This document shows positions 53,187 through 62,654 of a stretch of DNA of 64,000 bases, piece by piece. The stretch lies in NCBI GenBank assembly GCA_050949885.1, contig JBMNGO010000004.1:62001-126000 (forward strand), written 5' to 3'. This DNA is from JBMNGO01 sp050949885. Its GTDB lineage: Bacteria; Bacillota; Syntrophomonadia; Syntrophomonadales; Syntrophomonadaceae. The notes beneath the pieces were generated by a model. That model searched no databases, had not been told where the DNA came from, and was given only the letters and a program-made list of their open reading frames with translations. The position numbers and the translations under genes are program-made. Position 1 is the stretch's first letter; each line of letters starts with the position of its first letter.

Positions 53187-54300
53187 ATAGTTTTATCCAT
53201 CCCTTTTGCAGGAGCAATGCGAGAGGAATGCCGACTATAAACCCGATAGCGGAATTTACGGCAACACTAAATACAAGCACCACTATAAAACAAAAGGTAT
53301 CATTACTTCCTTCTATCTTTGCCGCTCGTACCAGGTCTATTCCGCTGAAAAACAGCATCCCTCCCAGAACAGCGGATGGAATAATCTGTAACAACTGAAG
53401 GCCGGAGGAACCCAGGAAAATGCCGATAAACAACAGTATTATTCCAATGATGGTTATGGTCAATCCAGTTCGTCCCCCAAAACGGTAATGAGCAGCTAGT
53501 CCGCCGCTTCCGTGGCACATGGGATATCCCCCCAGGGGCGCCGCTATGATGTTTCCTACCCCTAAAGTAAAACATAGGTTTCTGTCAGAAGCTCGCTTTG
53601 ATGTTTCAGGTAATAACTGATGGGCAAGGACTGCTGTAACCAGTACAGAATTGGTAATAGTCAATGGAAATTGAGGCAGAAAACCAAGATAAAATCCCCG
53701 GTAAAAATCGTGCCATTGGGGAATTATCAAATGAGGCGTATTTATTCCCCACTTTAAAACCGGGAAGGTTAACTCCGGATATAATACAAAAGCCAGGCCA
53801 GTTCCCCCAAACAGGACTACTAAAGATGCTGGTAATTTGTTGTTATTGAACAACAGCAGCATTGTAATCAGGATTACTGCGCCGAGCAGCCAGTCTTTTT
53901 GTATCAAGTCTATTCCCAATAGACACAGGCTAATTCCCAAACCGGCTTGAATGCCAAAAGTAACGCTTCGTGGCGTCACTTGGGCTACTCGTTCTATAAT
54001 ACCGGACAGACTTAATAGTAATAGGATTGCTCCCATCATAATTCCTGAGGCGGCTACCTCTCCAGGGGTGAGATGGTGAACAATAATGGCTGCGCCGATT
54101 ACTTTCATAGGTTGTACCGGGATGGGAATACGATAAAACCAGGCAGTAAAAAGATACATTAATCCAAACATTATGAACACGCCAGTGGCATCAAGACCGG
54201 CTATAGTAATGCCACCAATAACATATGGCAGCAAGGTGCCCAGGTCACCAATAGAACCAGCCAGTTCAGCACTAATATTTTTGCGATTGATAGTATGCAC
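53185..54300 (-). CDS. MOT1-type molybdate/sulfate transporter
   Basis: 371 residues, about 10-11 transmembrane helices. Family motifs: ELAGSIGDLGTLLPYV at the start, IPVQPMKVIGA, FGIQAGLGISLCLLGIDL, PMCHGSGGLAAHYRFGGRTG (in pieces). These are the MFS_MOT1 blocks of molybdate/sulfate transporters. A GTG start (54300) has only a weak GGATG upstream. It stands alone; no molybdenum cofactor genes are beside it. Substrate choice between molybdate and sulfate is not decidable here. Confidence 0.88.
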   Translation of the reverse strand: MHTINRKNISAELAGSIGDLGTLLPYVIGGITIAGLDATGVFIMFGLMYLFTAWFYRIPIPVQPMKVIGAAIIVHHLTPGEVAASGIMMGAILLLLSLSGIIERVAQVTPRSVTFGIQAGLGISLCLLGIDLIQKDWLLGAVILITMLLLFNNNKLPASLVVLFGGTGLAFVLYPELTFPVLKWGINTPHLIIPQWHDFYRGFYLGFLPQFPLTITNSVLVTAVLAHQLLPETSKRASDRNLCFTLGVGNIIAAPLGGYPMCHGSGGLAAHYRFGGRTGLTITIIGIILLFIGIFLGSSGLQLLQIIPSAVLGGMLFFSGIDLVRAAKIEGSNDTFCFIVVLVFSVAVNSAIGFIVGIPLALLLQKGWIKL

Positions 54301-54819
54301 TAATTATCATCCAGTCAAATATTTGTTACCAATAAGATATGAAAAAGAGAGTTCACCAAAAAAGATTTGGCATCACTATAACAAGAATAATTACCTTTCC
54401 ATCATGGAAAGAGAATTTGTTGCCGAGTCAATTACTTTAAGATTGACATCTTTAAATATTTTACTTTTCTTTATTCTAATATAAAAGAGTTAAATATAGA
54501 CGATTCGAGTAAACCGGGGCTGTGTAAAACTGTTTGGCGGATTCAGCTATCCCACTTAGGATCGAATTTTTGCGCTTTTTGGGGATGAGAGCTTGGATGT
54601 TGTCTTAAATGGCGCCTATTTATATTTTAGGGGGGCATTACTCTCCATATTTCACAGCCTGACGATTATTCTGCTTCCTGTACTTTCATATTCCCACCGT
54701 TTAATCTGCCAACTCCATACTTATACGAAAGTCCAGGTCCGCATGGCGCCCAATATCTTAATATTTTCCCTATTTGTAATTTTCCTTTCATTACCTCAAA
54801 ATAAAGGATATATGGATTA
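54301..54819. other. Region between the MOT1 gene and the decayed kinase
   Basis: No supported intact gene. A hydrophobic open frame (TTG 54593 to 54841; GALLSIFHSLTIILLPVLSY, NILIFSLFVIFLSL) could be the membrane part of the decayed kinase that follows, or chance. Confidence 0.35.
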
Positions 54820-55623
54820 TTTAGGGAATATTTTTATATGAATATTCTTCAACCAAAACCCTATTGATAATTATCCTTGGGGTTTTGTTGTTGATCATGG
54901 AGGAGATGGAACTGACCCAACGGAAGCAGGCGGAGGAGGCTTTCCGGAAATTCAATGCTTATCTGGAAACCTGCTCAACTATGCTAATGCTCCTATTATT
55001 GTATGGGATCCCAATTACAAAATAATTCAGTTAAACCGGGATTTGAACGCTTAACCGGGCTTTGCGCTGACCAGGTTCTGGGTAAATCCCTGGAAATTCT
55101 TTTCCCTGATTCACAAAAAGAAGAATCAATGGCTCTTATCCGCCGTACAGCTTCCGGAGAGCGCTGGGAAGTGGTGGAAATTCTTATTAATTATTATTTG
55201 CGCAATAATCGGATCAAGGTGATATGTGATTTTCAGTCGCCGGAACCCATGATTTGCGGTGAGTGTCAAGAATTACGGCAGCTCTTTATTAACCTTTTTA
55301 CCAATGCCACCGATGCTATGCCTCAGGGTGGTACTCTAACCATTCAGGTTAATGAAGTGCATGACGAAACTGACTGGGTAGCCATTCACATTAAAGATAC
55401 CGGCATAGGAATCAAACCTGCTATTCTGCCCAAGGTAACCGAACCTTTTTATTCTACCAAGCCAGATGGCAAAGGTATAGGGTTGGGATTGCCCATTTGC
55501 TGCCGTATTGTATCCGAGCATCATGGGGTAATGAACATTACCAGTAATGTAGAAGAAGGTACAACGGTTTCGATTAAAATTCCTCGAATTATTAAGGAAG
55601 CAAATTCTATGTCCATTGACTGA
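54820..55623 (+). pseudogene. Decayed PAS-histidine kinase
   Basis: Readable pieces in order: a membrane helix (TKTLLIIILGVLLLI), a linker (MELTQRKQAEEAFRKFNAYLE), a PAS domain (NAPIIVWDPNYKIIQLN / GFERLTGLCADQVLGKSLEIL) and a histidine kinase ATPase domain (LRQLFINLFTNATDAMPQGG, DTGIGI, GKGIGLGLPICCRI). Two one-base losses break it: in the AAA run at 54967-54969 and in the GGG run at 55038-55040. In addition the stretch between GERWEVVEI and LINYYLRNNRIKV lacks the rest of PAS and the whole H-box region. So it is not functional even if the two homopolymer losses are sequencing errors. Confidence 0.8.
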
Positions 55624-55834
55624 CTGGTTAGTGAATATATGCCTAGCAAAACCAATTTGTAAAATCGTAATGTGAAAAAGCGAGAACCTATATGGTGAGC
55701 GGCAGCAGAAGCCAGTGGTACTTATAATTATCGTACCCGTAAGGTGCTTTTGCGCACTTTCTGGGTACTGGCTTTGACACATTAGGCTGTGCGATAAAGT
55801 TGTTGAGGCATCTATTTATTAATATTTTCGGAGG

Positions 55835-57721
55835 TTGAGTAAACTGAATACTACAGATTTAACTAAAATAATAATCGTTGACGATGAGATTGAACTGATG
55901 GGCGCTTTGTGCGATGCCCTGAGTGCTCGGGGATATGATGCAACTGGCTTTTCATCTGCTGCCGAGGCCCTGCAAGTCTTACAAAAACAGGATTTTGATG
56001 TTCTTTTGCTTGATTTGATGATGCCTGAAATGGATGGTATAGAATTCTTAAAAAAATCCCGCACAATATGTCCCCAAATAATTAGTATTATTATGACCGG
56101 ATACGCTACAGTGCCATCAGCGATAGAAACCATGAAATTAGGCGCGTTCGATTACGTGCTAAAACCCTTCAAAATGGACATCCTCCTGCCAGTAATAACT
56201 CGTGCCATGGAAATGCAGCGTTTAAAAAACGAAAATTTGCAACTGCGGGAGAGCATGGCCATCTACGACCTGGCCATGACTGTATCCCATACCCTTGACC
56301 TAAACATTATTCTTAACCAGCTTGCTGATGCAGTTGTTGGTCATATGGGGGCAGATGAGGTATTAATTATGCTGCCGGCCAACGCCAATAATGAACTATA
56401 TGTAGCGGTCTCCCGGGGTCAACAGGCGGGAGACATGGTAGGACAATTGGTTGCCGCCCCACCAGGGCTGGGGCAGGGATTAGAAGGGAATGCCTTCTAC
56501 TCCCCCTTTGACTTTGAGATTAAAACAGCAATTAACATACCCCTTTTTAACGGCGGGAAGTGTGTGGGGGTATTAAGTGTAGGTTCAAAAAAACTTTCCT
56601 CTTTCCCTCCGGGGCAGATTAAAACTTTAAAAATTTTGGCCAGCACCGCAGCTAGTGCACTGGACAATGCCAGACTATTTTCCCAACTTCAAAAAGCTGA
56701 ACAGCAATACCGCTCGATTTTCGAAAATGCCACGGAGGGGATATTCCGGATTTCCTGTGATGGTCACTATTTAATGGTTAATCCCGCCATGGCACACATA
56801 CTGGGATATGATAAACCCGAAGAATTGCTTACCCTAACCTCTGACACTGATTATCAGGATATACTAAATGGGAAAATGAGGAAGAATGGATATGAGCATC
56901 AGGTTAACCGCCGGGATGGTACCGTTATCTGGGTTTCAGAAAATGTCCGGGCGGTAATTGATGATACAGGAAATACTCTCTACTATGAAGGGACAATAAC
57001 AGATATCACCCAGCGCAAAGAGGCTGAATATTTTGAACGGGAAATTTCTCGTCTTGACCGGTTAAACCTGGTTGGTGAGTTGGCTGCTTCCATCAGTCAT
57101 GAGATCAGAAATCCTCTGACAACCATAAGAGGATTTTTGCAAATGCTTAAGAGCAAAGAGGATAGTTCTGATAAAGGTTACTATGATTTGATGATTGAGG
57201 AACTTGATCGTGCCAATACCATTATTTCTGATTACCTGGGCATGGCCAAGGACAAACCCCTGGAATTGCGATCTTGCCATCTGCATGAAATAATAGCATC
57301 CCTGTATCCAATGATACTGGCTGATGCCAGATATTCGGATAAACAGGTCAAGCTGGATTTGGAAGATGCGCCCCTGGTGTATGTTGATGAAAAAGAAATT
57401 CGCCAGCTCATGCTCAATCTAACCCGTAACGGTATTGAAGCAATGTCACCTGGTGGGACTCTCACCATAGGCACCCGGTCCGAAAACGACAATGCCCTCC
57501 TGTTTATCCGGGATGAAGGTCCAGGGTTTGACCAATTGCTGCTAAACAATCTGGGCACTCCTTTTTTAACAACCAAGGAAAATGGAACAGGTTTGGGACT
57601 GGCAGTTTGTTACCGAATTGCTGCCCGGCATAATGCCAATATAAAATTGGATACGGGCCCCCAGGGAACTACTTTCTGGGTAACATTTCCCCGTTCGGTG
57701 GAGAGTATTACCCTATTTTAA
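55835..57721 (+). CDS. Receiver-GAF-PAS-histidine kinase
   Basis: Two-component protein of 628 residues with an N-terminal receiver (phospho-acceptor Asp60 in LLLDLMMPEMDG), a GAF domain (about 140-290, LNQLADAVVGHMGADEVLIML), a PAS domain (about 295-400, FENATEGIFRISCDGHYLMVNPAM), the H-box SISHEIRNPLTTIRGF (His422) and an ATPase domain (NLTRNGIEAM, DEGPGF, GTGLGLAVCYRI). No membrane helix: cytoplasmic. The TTG start touches CGGAGG; a CTG at 55844 would be better spaced, so the start is uncertain. TTGACA (55774-55779) and TAAAGT (55795-55800) form a weak promoter. Confidence 0.88.
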   Translation: MSKLNTTDLTKIIIVDDEIELMGALCDALSARGYDATGFSSAAEALQVLQKQDFDVLLLDLMMPEMDGIEFLKKSRTICPQIISIIMTGYATVPSAIETMKLGAFDYVLKPFKMDILLPVITRAMEMQRLKNENLQLRESMAIYDLAMTVSHTLDLNIILNQLADAVVGHMGADEVLIMLPANANNELYVAVSRGQQAGDMVGQLVAAPPGLGQGLEGNAFYSPFDFEIKTAINIPLFNGGKCVGVLSVGSKKLSSFPPGQIKTLKILASTAASALDNARLFSQLQKAEQQYRSIFENATEGIFRISCDGHYLMVNPAMAHILGYDKPEELLTLTSDTDYQDILNGKMRKNGYEHQVNRRDGTVIWVSENVRAVIDDTGNTLYYEGTITDITQRKEAEYFEREISRLDRLNLVGELAASISHEIRNPLTTIRGFLQMLKSKEDSSDKGYYDLMIEELDRANTIISDYLGMAKDKPLELRSCHLHEIIASLYPMILADARYSDKQVKLDLEDAPLVYVDEKEIRQLMLNLTRNGIEAMSPGGTLTIGTRSENDNALLFIRDEGPGFDQLLLNNLGTPFLTTKENGTGLGLAVCYRIAARHNANIKLDTGPQGTTFWVTFPRSVESITLF

Positions 57722-57741
57722 TTAAGACTTTAACGATCTCG

Positions 57742-57806
57742 AATCACGGGGACAGGTACATTGATTCTTCTTCTGATTAAGAATCAATGTACCTGTCCCC
57801 GTGATT
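57742..57806. repeat. Large perfect inverted repeat with GGGGACAGGTACATT core
   Basis: 28-bp arms (57742-57769 and 57779-57806) are exact reverse complements with a 9-nt spacer. The core reads CACGGGGACAGGTACATTG. It lies between the convergent sensor kinase and the 214-aa gene, ending 3 bp before the latter's stop. It could terminate both. The shape and core resemble REP/BIME-like elements mobilised by RAYT transposases; one such gene is at 63513. Confidence 0.9.
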
Positions 57807-57808
57807 AA

Positions 57809-58432
57809 TTATATAGTCCATTGGTTATTTATAATGCCTACTAATTTCCAGCTGCCCTCATACTCTTCGAATACTAATCGCAGGCTTCTCCAATCCATCC
57901 CGGCATATTCCGGATTAAATCCTGAAAAATAGTATTCTACAATAATGGGGTTTTGATATACTTCAAATTGGTTCTCCAGCGCGTTGCCAAAACTGAGTAC
58001 TTCATTATATCCAACCTTTTCAGCATTTACAAAATCTTTGGAGTATATGAACTTATCGTAGTACTCGCTTGGTGTTAGGTAAATATCATCTCCTGAGCCG
58101 TCATAATGTCCCCATAGGTACTTTTTTTGGTCGGCAAAGAAATTTTTTACCTCTTGTGCGTTAAAAACCACATCATGTTCTATTGAAACATAGGTATAGG
58201 GGGTAAACCGCAGGCCTTTCACAGGATGCACAAAATTGGAGACGGTTTCAAAATCTCGTACCTTGATGGCATAGATCAGCTTATCTGATGTTTCTCTTAT
58301 TGCCTTCTCAGCATACTTCGGCTTTAAAATACCATTTTCATCATATCGCATTTTTGCGGAGAAATTTTGCCAAAACAATGAAAGGGCCAGAACTCCACAT
58401 AGAATAACTGCGATAATTATGCCTCGTTTCAA
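57809..58432 (-). CDS. Membrane-anchored hypothetical protein, NTF2-like
   Basis: About 207 residues. N-terminal helix (KRGIIIAVILCGVLALSLFW) then an extracytoplasmic domain with IRETSDKLIYAIKVRDFETVSNFVHP and a late YEGSWKLVGIINNQW, the pattern of NTF2-like/SnoaL folds. Function unknown. The TTG at 58432 (MKRGIII) follows GGAAGGTG by about 11 nt; a TTG at 58453 would overlap that ribosome site. Confidence 0.65.
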   Translation of the reverse strand: MKRGIIIAVILCGVLALSLFWQNFSAKMRYDENGILKPKYAEKAIRETSDKLIYAIKVRDFETVSNFVHPVKGLRFTPYTYVSIEHDVVFNAQEVKNFFADQKKYLWGHYDGSGDDIYLTPSEYYDKFIYSKDFVNAEKVGYNEVLSFGNALENQFEVYQNPIIVEYYFSGFNPEYAGMDWRSLRLVFEEYEGSWKLVGIINNQWTI

Positions 58433-58453
58433 GATAGTGATCACACCTTCCAA

Positions 58454-58690
58454 ACATTATTTACTTGCAGTATTTATATTATCCCTCCTCCCTTATAATA
58501 AATGAAAAAACTTTTCGCGGGAACATCAGGCTGTTACAAAAGCTTAGATACAGGAAGCTTTGTTGTGAAAGTGGTGGGTTAATGTGTCTTTCCGGGCCAT
58601 ATATAAGACACCGTTCTTACTTTTCGGCTGACTTGTCTAAGGCCAGCTTTCTTTTTTGATCTACAAATTAGATAATGTCCCGGCCATATT
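58454..58690. other. Noncoding stretch between divergent genes
   Basis: No gene or RNA recognised. Divergent genes on both sides, so promoters for both lie here and just downstream. Confidence 0.4.
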
Positions 58691-58719
58691 TTGACTGGTA
58701 GTTGGTCATTTGTTATGCT
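58691..58719 (+). promoter_or_regulatory. Candidate promoter of the YjbQ-family gene
   Basis: TTGACT (58691-58696), 17-nt spacer, TATGCT (58714-58719) with TG one base before it (extended -10). Confidence 0.45.
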
Positions 58720-58816
58720 GTAATTGGCAGTAAAAATAAGGAAGGTGTGCCCAAAGAAAAGCCACTCTGCCCAGCAGCCAAAGGATGGTCCAATTCATTT
58801 TATCGGAGGAATTAAA

Positions 58817-59233
58817 ATGAAGTCCTATCGAAAAGAGTTATGGTTTAATACTATGACCAGAAGAGCTTTAATCAATATTACACCTGAAATAGAGCAATGT
58901 CTGAAAGAAAGCGGCATCAAGGAAGGCCTATTGTTGTGCAATGCCATGCATATAACAGCCAGTGTATTTATCAATGACGATGAACCAGGTTTGCACCGGG
59001 ATTTCGAAAAATTTTTGGAAAAGCTGGCACCGGAAAAACCATACAACCAATATGAACACAATACATTTGAAGACAATGCCGATGCTCACCTAAAAAGAAC
59101 CATTATGGGCCGGGAAGTAGTGGTGGCCATAACGGATGGCAAACTGGATTTTGGCCCCTGGGAACAGATTTTTTACGCAGAATTTGACGGAAAGAGGAAA
59201 AAACGGGTCCTGGTAAAAATCATTGGGGAATAG
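58817..59233 (+). CDS. YjbQ/UPF0047 family protein
   Basis: 138 residues. Family blocks: TRRALINITPEIEQCLKESGIKEGLLLCNAMHITASVFIND, DNADAHLKRTIMGREVVVAITDGKLDFGPWEQIFYAEFDG (as short pieces), including conserved His residues. Some members complement thiamine-phosphate synthase mutants; the true role is unresolved. The ATG at 58817 has CGGAGGAATTAAA upstream, so upstream codons are discounted. Confidence 0.92.
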   Translation: MKSYRKELWFNTMTRRALINITPEIEQCLKESGIKEGLLLCNAMHITASVFINDDEPGLHRDFEKFLEKLAPEKPYNQYEHNTFEDNADAHLKRTIMGREVVVAITDGKLDFGPWEQIFYAEFDGKRKKRVLVKIIGE

Positions 59234-59242
59234 CTCTGTACA

Positions 59243-59308
59243 AACAGGGGGCGTTCTTCGGTGAATAATAGCAGACATAAGAATAGTCAACCAAAGAACG
59301 TCCCCGTT
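59243..59308. repeat. REP-like imperfect inverted repeat, GGGG-CGTTCTT core
   Basis: AACAGGGGGCGTTCTTCGGTGA (in pieces, 59243-59264) pairs imperfectly with TCAACCAAAGAACGTCCCCG (59287-59306). Right arm read on the - strand is CGGGGACGTTCTTTGG. Located between the YjbQ gene and the convergent ABC operon. Confidence 0.75.
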
Positions 59309-59343
59309 AGCTTCCCTAAAGAATTGGGATAAAGACCTTAGCT

Positions 59344-60333
59344 CTATTTAGGTACAAATTGTGTTGTTACAACTTTTTCATAAGGAGCAATTTTATCTAG
59401 TTCACCGGCATTCTTGATGATTTGCTGCAGCAAATAGAAGTCCTCATCCAGCAACAATGGATTGGTTTTCCAGCTGTTCTGCTCTTTGTAACGCTGGATG
59501 GCACTGATTAGGATTTCATTAGATTCATCGGGGAAATGGGGCTTAATAGCTTCGGCAATCTCTTCCGGAGAGTGACTTTCTACCCATTGCTGCCCTTTGT
59601 ATATAGCATTGGTAAAACTCTGAATCAACTGGGGGTTTTTCTCAATGGTGCTCTTCTTGGCGAAATAGGCCGTATAGGGAATCTCTCCGCTCTCTTTGCC
59701 AAGCGAGGCTACTATGTGTGCTTTCCCTTCCTTTTCCATACTGGATGCAGTAGGTTCAAAAATGATTACGTAATCTCCCTGGCCACCCAGAAACGCACCG
59801 GGCATAGCCGCAAATTGCATGGTAGTATCGATAAAGACATCTTCACCTACTTTTAGTCCATTCTTTTCTAACACATATTGCAAAACAATGGCCGGCATGC
59901 CGCCTTTACGCCCGCCAATAACAGTTTTGCCCTGCAAATTGCTCCATTTAAAATCCGGTTCCGGTTGCCTGCCCATAAGAAAGGTTCCATCCCCATTGGT
60001 TAGCTGGGCAAAGACCACACCATAATCTTCTTTACCTTCATTATAAACATAGACACTTGCTTCCGGGCCGGCAAAGCCAATATCGGCCTGACCGGACAGG
60101 ACTGCAGTCATGACCTTATCCGCTCCCTGACCATTGGACAGTACGATTTCCAGACCTTCCTCCTGGAAAAATCCCTGTGTTAACGCTACATATTGCGGGG
60201 CATAAAAAATGGAGTGAGTAACCTCACAAAGTTCAACCTTGGTAAGGGCATCACCGGATTGTTTACCACATCCGCTTATCACCAGCGAAAAACTTAATAT
60301 ACCAACCAATAATAGCAACATCACTTTTTTCAT
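59344..60333 (-). CDS. ABC transporter substrate-binding lipoprotein, NMT1/SsuA type
   Basis: 329 residues. Lipoprotein signal (VMLLLLVGILSFSLVISGCGK; Cys about 22). Family blocks: THSIFYAPQYVALTQGFFQEEGLEIVL, VLSGQADIGFAGPEA, GKTVIGGRKGGMP and YTAYFAKKSTIEKNPQ. NMT1/THI5-like proteins bind nitrate, sulfonates, taurine or pyrimidine/thiamine precursors; I cannot decide which. Last gene of the - strand operon with its permease (19 bp gap) and ATPase. Confidence 0.9.
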   Translation of the reverse strand: MKKVMLLLLVGILSFSLVISGCGKQSGDALTKVELCEVTHSIFYAPQYVALTQGFFQEEGLEIVLSNGQGADKVMTAVLSGQADIGFAGPEASVYVYNEGKEDYGVVFAQLTNGDGTFLMGRQPEPDFKWSNLQGKTVIGGRKGGMPAIVLQYVLEKNGLKVGEDVFIDTTMQFAAMPGAFLGGQGDYVIIFEPTASSMEKEGKAHIVASLGKESGEIPYTAYFAKKSTIEKNPQLIQSFTNAIYKGQQWVESHSPEEIAEAIKPHFPDESNEILISAIQRYKEQNSWKTNPLLLDEDFYLLQQIIKNAGELDKIAPYEKVVTTQFVPK

Positions 60334-60352
60334 GGTTATTTCCTCCTCCCTC

Positions 60353-61201
60353 TTAAGCTAGCCCAATTTTCTTCAGGATATAACGCTCAAAGCAAACCAC
60401 TCCCTGATACATAATTGTTGCTGCTATCCCCAAAATAACAACACTGGTCATGACCAGATCAAGTTTAAAAACCTGACCGCCATAAACAATGAGATAGCCT
60501 AATCCAGCCTTGGAAACCAGGAACTCGCCTACAATTACTCCCACCCATGACAATCCCACATTGATTTTAAGTGCATTGATAATATTGGGGAATGAGGCCG
60601 GAAGAAGCACCTTAGTTAGAACTTGATACTTGCTCCCGCCGAAAATCCTTACCAATTTGATTTTTTCCTGGTCAATTCCCATAAATCCGTTTAAGACTTC
60701 GAGTATGGCCACAATCAAAGATATGGCCAAGGTCATCACAATAATAGCCACCGGGCCCGCTCCAATCCAGACGATAAATATTGGTCCCAGGGCGATTTTG
60801 GGCAGGCTGTTTAAGACTACCAGGTACGGCTCCGATACCCGGGCCAAAAAGTCTGACCACCACAAAGCTATTGCTATCAAAACTCCTAAAATAGTACCCA
60901 GCAAAAAACCAATGATAGTTTCCAGACAGGTTACTCCTATATGGGTAAAAAGGACCCCTTGCTCATATAGTTGTTGTACGGTTTGGATCATGCGAGAGGG
61001 CTGACTGGTTATGAAAGGGTCGATAATAGCCGCCCTGGCCAGTATTTCCCACAGACTAAAAATCATTACCAGAATAAACAGTTGGGTTGCCCGAATAATT
61101 AAATTTTCCCGCTTGAGCTGCTGCAGGTATCTGGCATGTTCAGGGGAAATCACACTGTTTTGTTCGGTAATCCCGGGCAGTTTCTGAGCGTGATTAAACA
61201 T
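60353..61201 (-). CDS. ABC transporter permease (SsuC/TauC family)
   Basis: 282 residues. Six or so transmembrane helices with the EAA-like loop typical of BPD transporters (LGIAAPASFPNIINALKINVGLSWVGVIVGEFLVSKAGLGYLIVYG in pieces; GPIFIVWIGAGPVAIIVM). Overlaps the ATPase gene by 8 bp. Moves the substrate delivered by the NMT1-type binding protein. Confidence 0.92.
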   Translation of the reverse strand: MFNHAQKLPGITEQNSVISPEHARYLQQLKRENLIIRATQLFILVMIFSLWEILARAAIIDPFITSQPSRMIQTVQQLYEQGVLFTHIGVTCLETIIGFLLGTILGVLIAIALWWSDFLARVSEPYLVVLNSLPKIALGPIFIVWIGAGPVAIIVMTLAISLIVAILEVLNGFMGIDQEKIKLVRIFGGSKYQVLTKVLLPASFPNIINALKINVGLSWVGVIVGEFLVSKAGLGYLIVYGGQVFKLDLVMTSVVILGIAATIMYQGVVCFERYILKKIGLA

Positions 61202-61961
61202 GAATATCCAACTCCCTCCATATTTCGTGGAAATAGTGTCTGAATTCCGGGGCTTCTCGGGAATTTAAAGGAGTGCGCCATTGGCAGGTTAGAACAATAT
61301 CGTAAACCTTTTTAACGGTTCCGGGCCGATGTGAAAAAACCAAAACCCTATCGGCCATGCTAATAGCTTCAGATATGTCATGGGTAACAAGGATGGCAGT
61401 CTTTTTTTCTTTTTTGATAATGCGGTATATATCATCACTTACAGCCAGCCGGGTCTGATAATCCAGAGCGGAAAAGGCTTCATCCAGCAGGAGGATTTGC
61501 GGATCAGTTACCAGGGTCCGAATTAGAGCTGCTCGCTGCCTCATGCCCCCTGATAATTGATCAGGGTATTTATCGCAAAACTCATAGAGTCCGTAAGTTT
61601 GCAAAAATTGGATAGCTTTTTCTTTAATTTCCGGAGTAACGGCCTTTTGAATTTCAACACCCAACAAGACATTTTTTAAAATGGTCCTCCATTCAAATAA
61701 ATGGTCTTTCTGCAGCATATAGCCTATTTTCCTGGAAGGACCGTTTAGAATTTCGCCATTGAGTATGATGTTACCGGAGGTGGGCGCCAGCAGACCAGAA
61801 ATTATGGATAACAGGGTAGATTTACCGCATCCGCTGGGGCCTACAATGCAAACAAATTCGCCGTCGCTGACTGTAAAGTTTATATCCTTTAAGGCATGGA
61901 TTTCTCCGTTAGGGGATTGATAAGTCATGTTGACATTTCGCAGTTCCATTATTGCCTTCAC
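61194..61961 (-). CDS. ABC transporter ATP-binding protein (SsuB/TauB family)
   Basis: About 255 residues. Walker A GPSGCGKSTLLSIISG, Q-loop region MLQKDHLFEWRTI, signature LSGGMRQRAAL, Walker B ILLLDEAFSALD, H-loop ILVTHDISEA. The GTG at 61961 (VKAIMELRNV) has GGAGGG about 7 nt upstream; TTG at 61976 contains that Shine-Dalgarno. First gene of the operon. Confidence 0.95.
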   Translation of the reverse strand: MKAIMELRNVNMTYQSPNGEIHALKDINFTVSDGEFVCIVGPSGCGKSTLLSIISGLLAPTSGNIILNGEILNGPSRKIGYMLQKDHLFEWRTILKNVLLGVEIQKAVTPEIKEKAIQFLQTYGLYEFCDKYPDQLSGGMRQRAALIRTLVTDPQILLLDEAFSALDYQTRLAVSDDIYRIIKKEKKTAILVTHDISEAISMADRVLVFSHRPGTVKKVYDIVLTCQWRTPLNSREAPEFRHYFHEIWRELDIHV

Positions 61962-62117
61962 ATATCCACCCTCCAATATCTATTTTTAATATGTTATTCA
62001 AGTTACTACTGGTAAGTGAGAGTTTTAGATTTTGCAGAGTTTCTATAACAGCTAGTACTGCAGGCTTGGAGGGGGATAATGCCAAAAGGTTGGTCGAAAA
62101 AATTTGGGGATTTTCCA

Positions 62118-62131
62118 GGGGACGTTATTTT
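62118..62131 (+). repeat. Single REP-like half-site
   Basis: GGGGACGTTATTTT differs at one base from the GGGGACGTTCTTT core seen at 59243-59308 and near 63403. No matching arm is visible. It is just downstream of the metallopeptidase gene on the other strand. Confidence 0.4.
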
Positions 62132-62137
62132 TGCGAG

Positions 62138-62500
62138 CTAGCTGCCTTTGCGGAAAATTTGGGCTAGCTCTTCCATTTCTTTCTGCGCCAGGTCGTCTCT
62201 TCCGGCCAGGGATTCCAGATGGTGCTGCAGTTCGTGCAGGACGGTATCCATGATCTCTTCTTCCCAGCGGGCTCTAGGTTGGTTTCCCAGCAGGGCTTTG
62301 AATGAACCGTAATAAAACATGATGAATTTTCCCAGCCATTCATCCTCAATGTACTCTCCCATTATGTAGAATTCGCCGTCCTGCTTTGTCTCTTTCTGCA
62401 CATTGAAACCACCGGTCAATGAACGCAGGAAACGTTCGGGAATGCGTTCAATGGCCTGATCCAGCATATCTGCAAATTCATCGAAGGTGGGGACAATCAT
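62138..62500 (-). CDS. Zincin-like metallopeptidase family protein
   Basis: 120 residues. Contains the zinc motif HELQHH with a downstream Glu (HELQHHLESLAGRDD), the pattern of small zincin-like proteins (DUF1025 class). No signal peptide, so cytoplasmic. Catalysis is unproven. Good ribosome site GAGGAGG before the ATG. Monocistronic. Confidence 0.82.
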   Translation of the reverse strand: MIVPTFDEFADMLDQAIERIPERFLRSLTGGFNVQKETKQDGEFYIMGEYIEDEWLGKFIMFYYGSFKALLGNQPRARWEEEIMDTVLHELQHHLESLAGRDDLAQKEMEELAQIFRKGS

Positions 62501-62654
62501 TTAATTTCCTCCTCTCGCTCTCTTTGCTCAATATTAAGACAGTATGTGGTATTCTAAAAAGCAGAGTACATATTTTCTCCTTTATCTGTGCAAACAGAAG
62601 GATGAATTATCTATATAATTAACTTTATCATAGTTAATAATGGAGTGAAGAAAG

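Noticed and set aside
54593..54841. Hydrophobic 82-residue open frame
   Set aside because: No convincing ribosome site or family. It may be the membrane part of the decayed kinase, so it is described with that region and not called as a gene.
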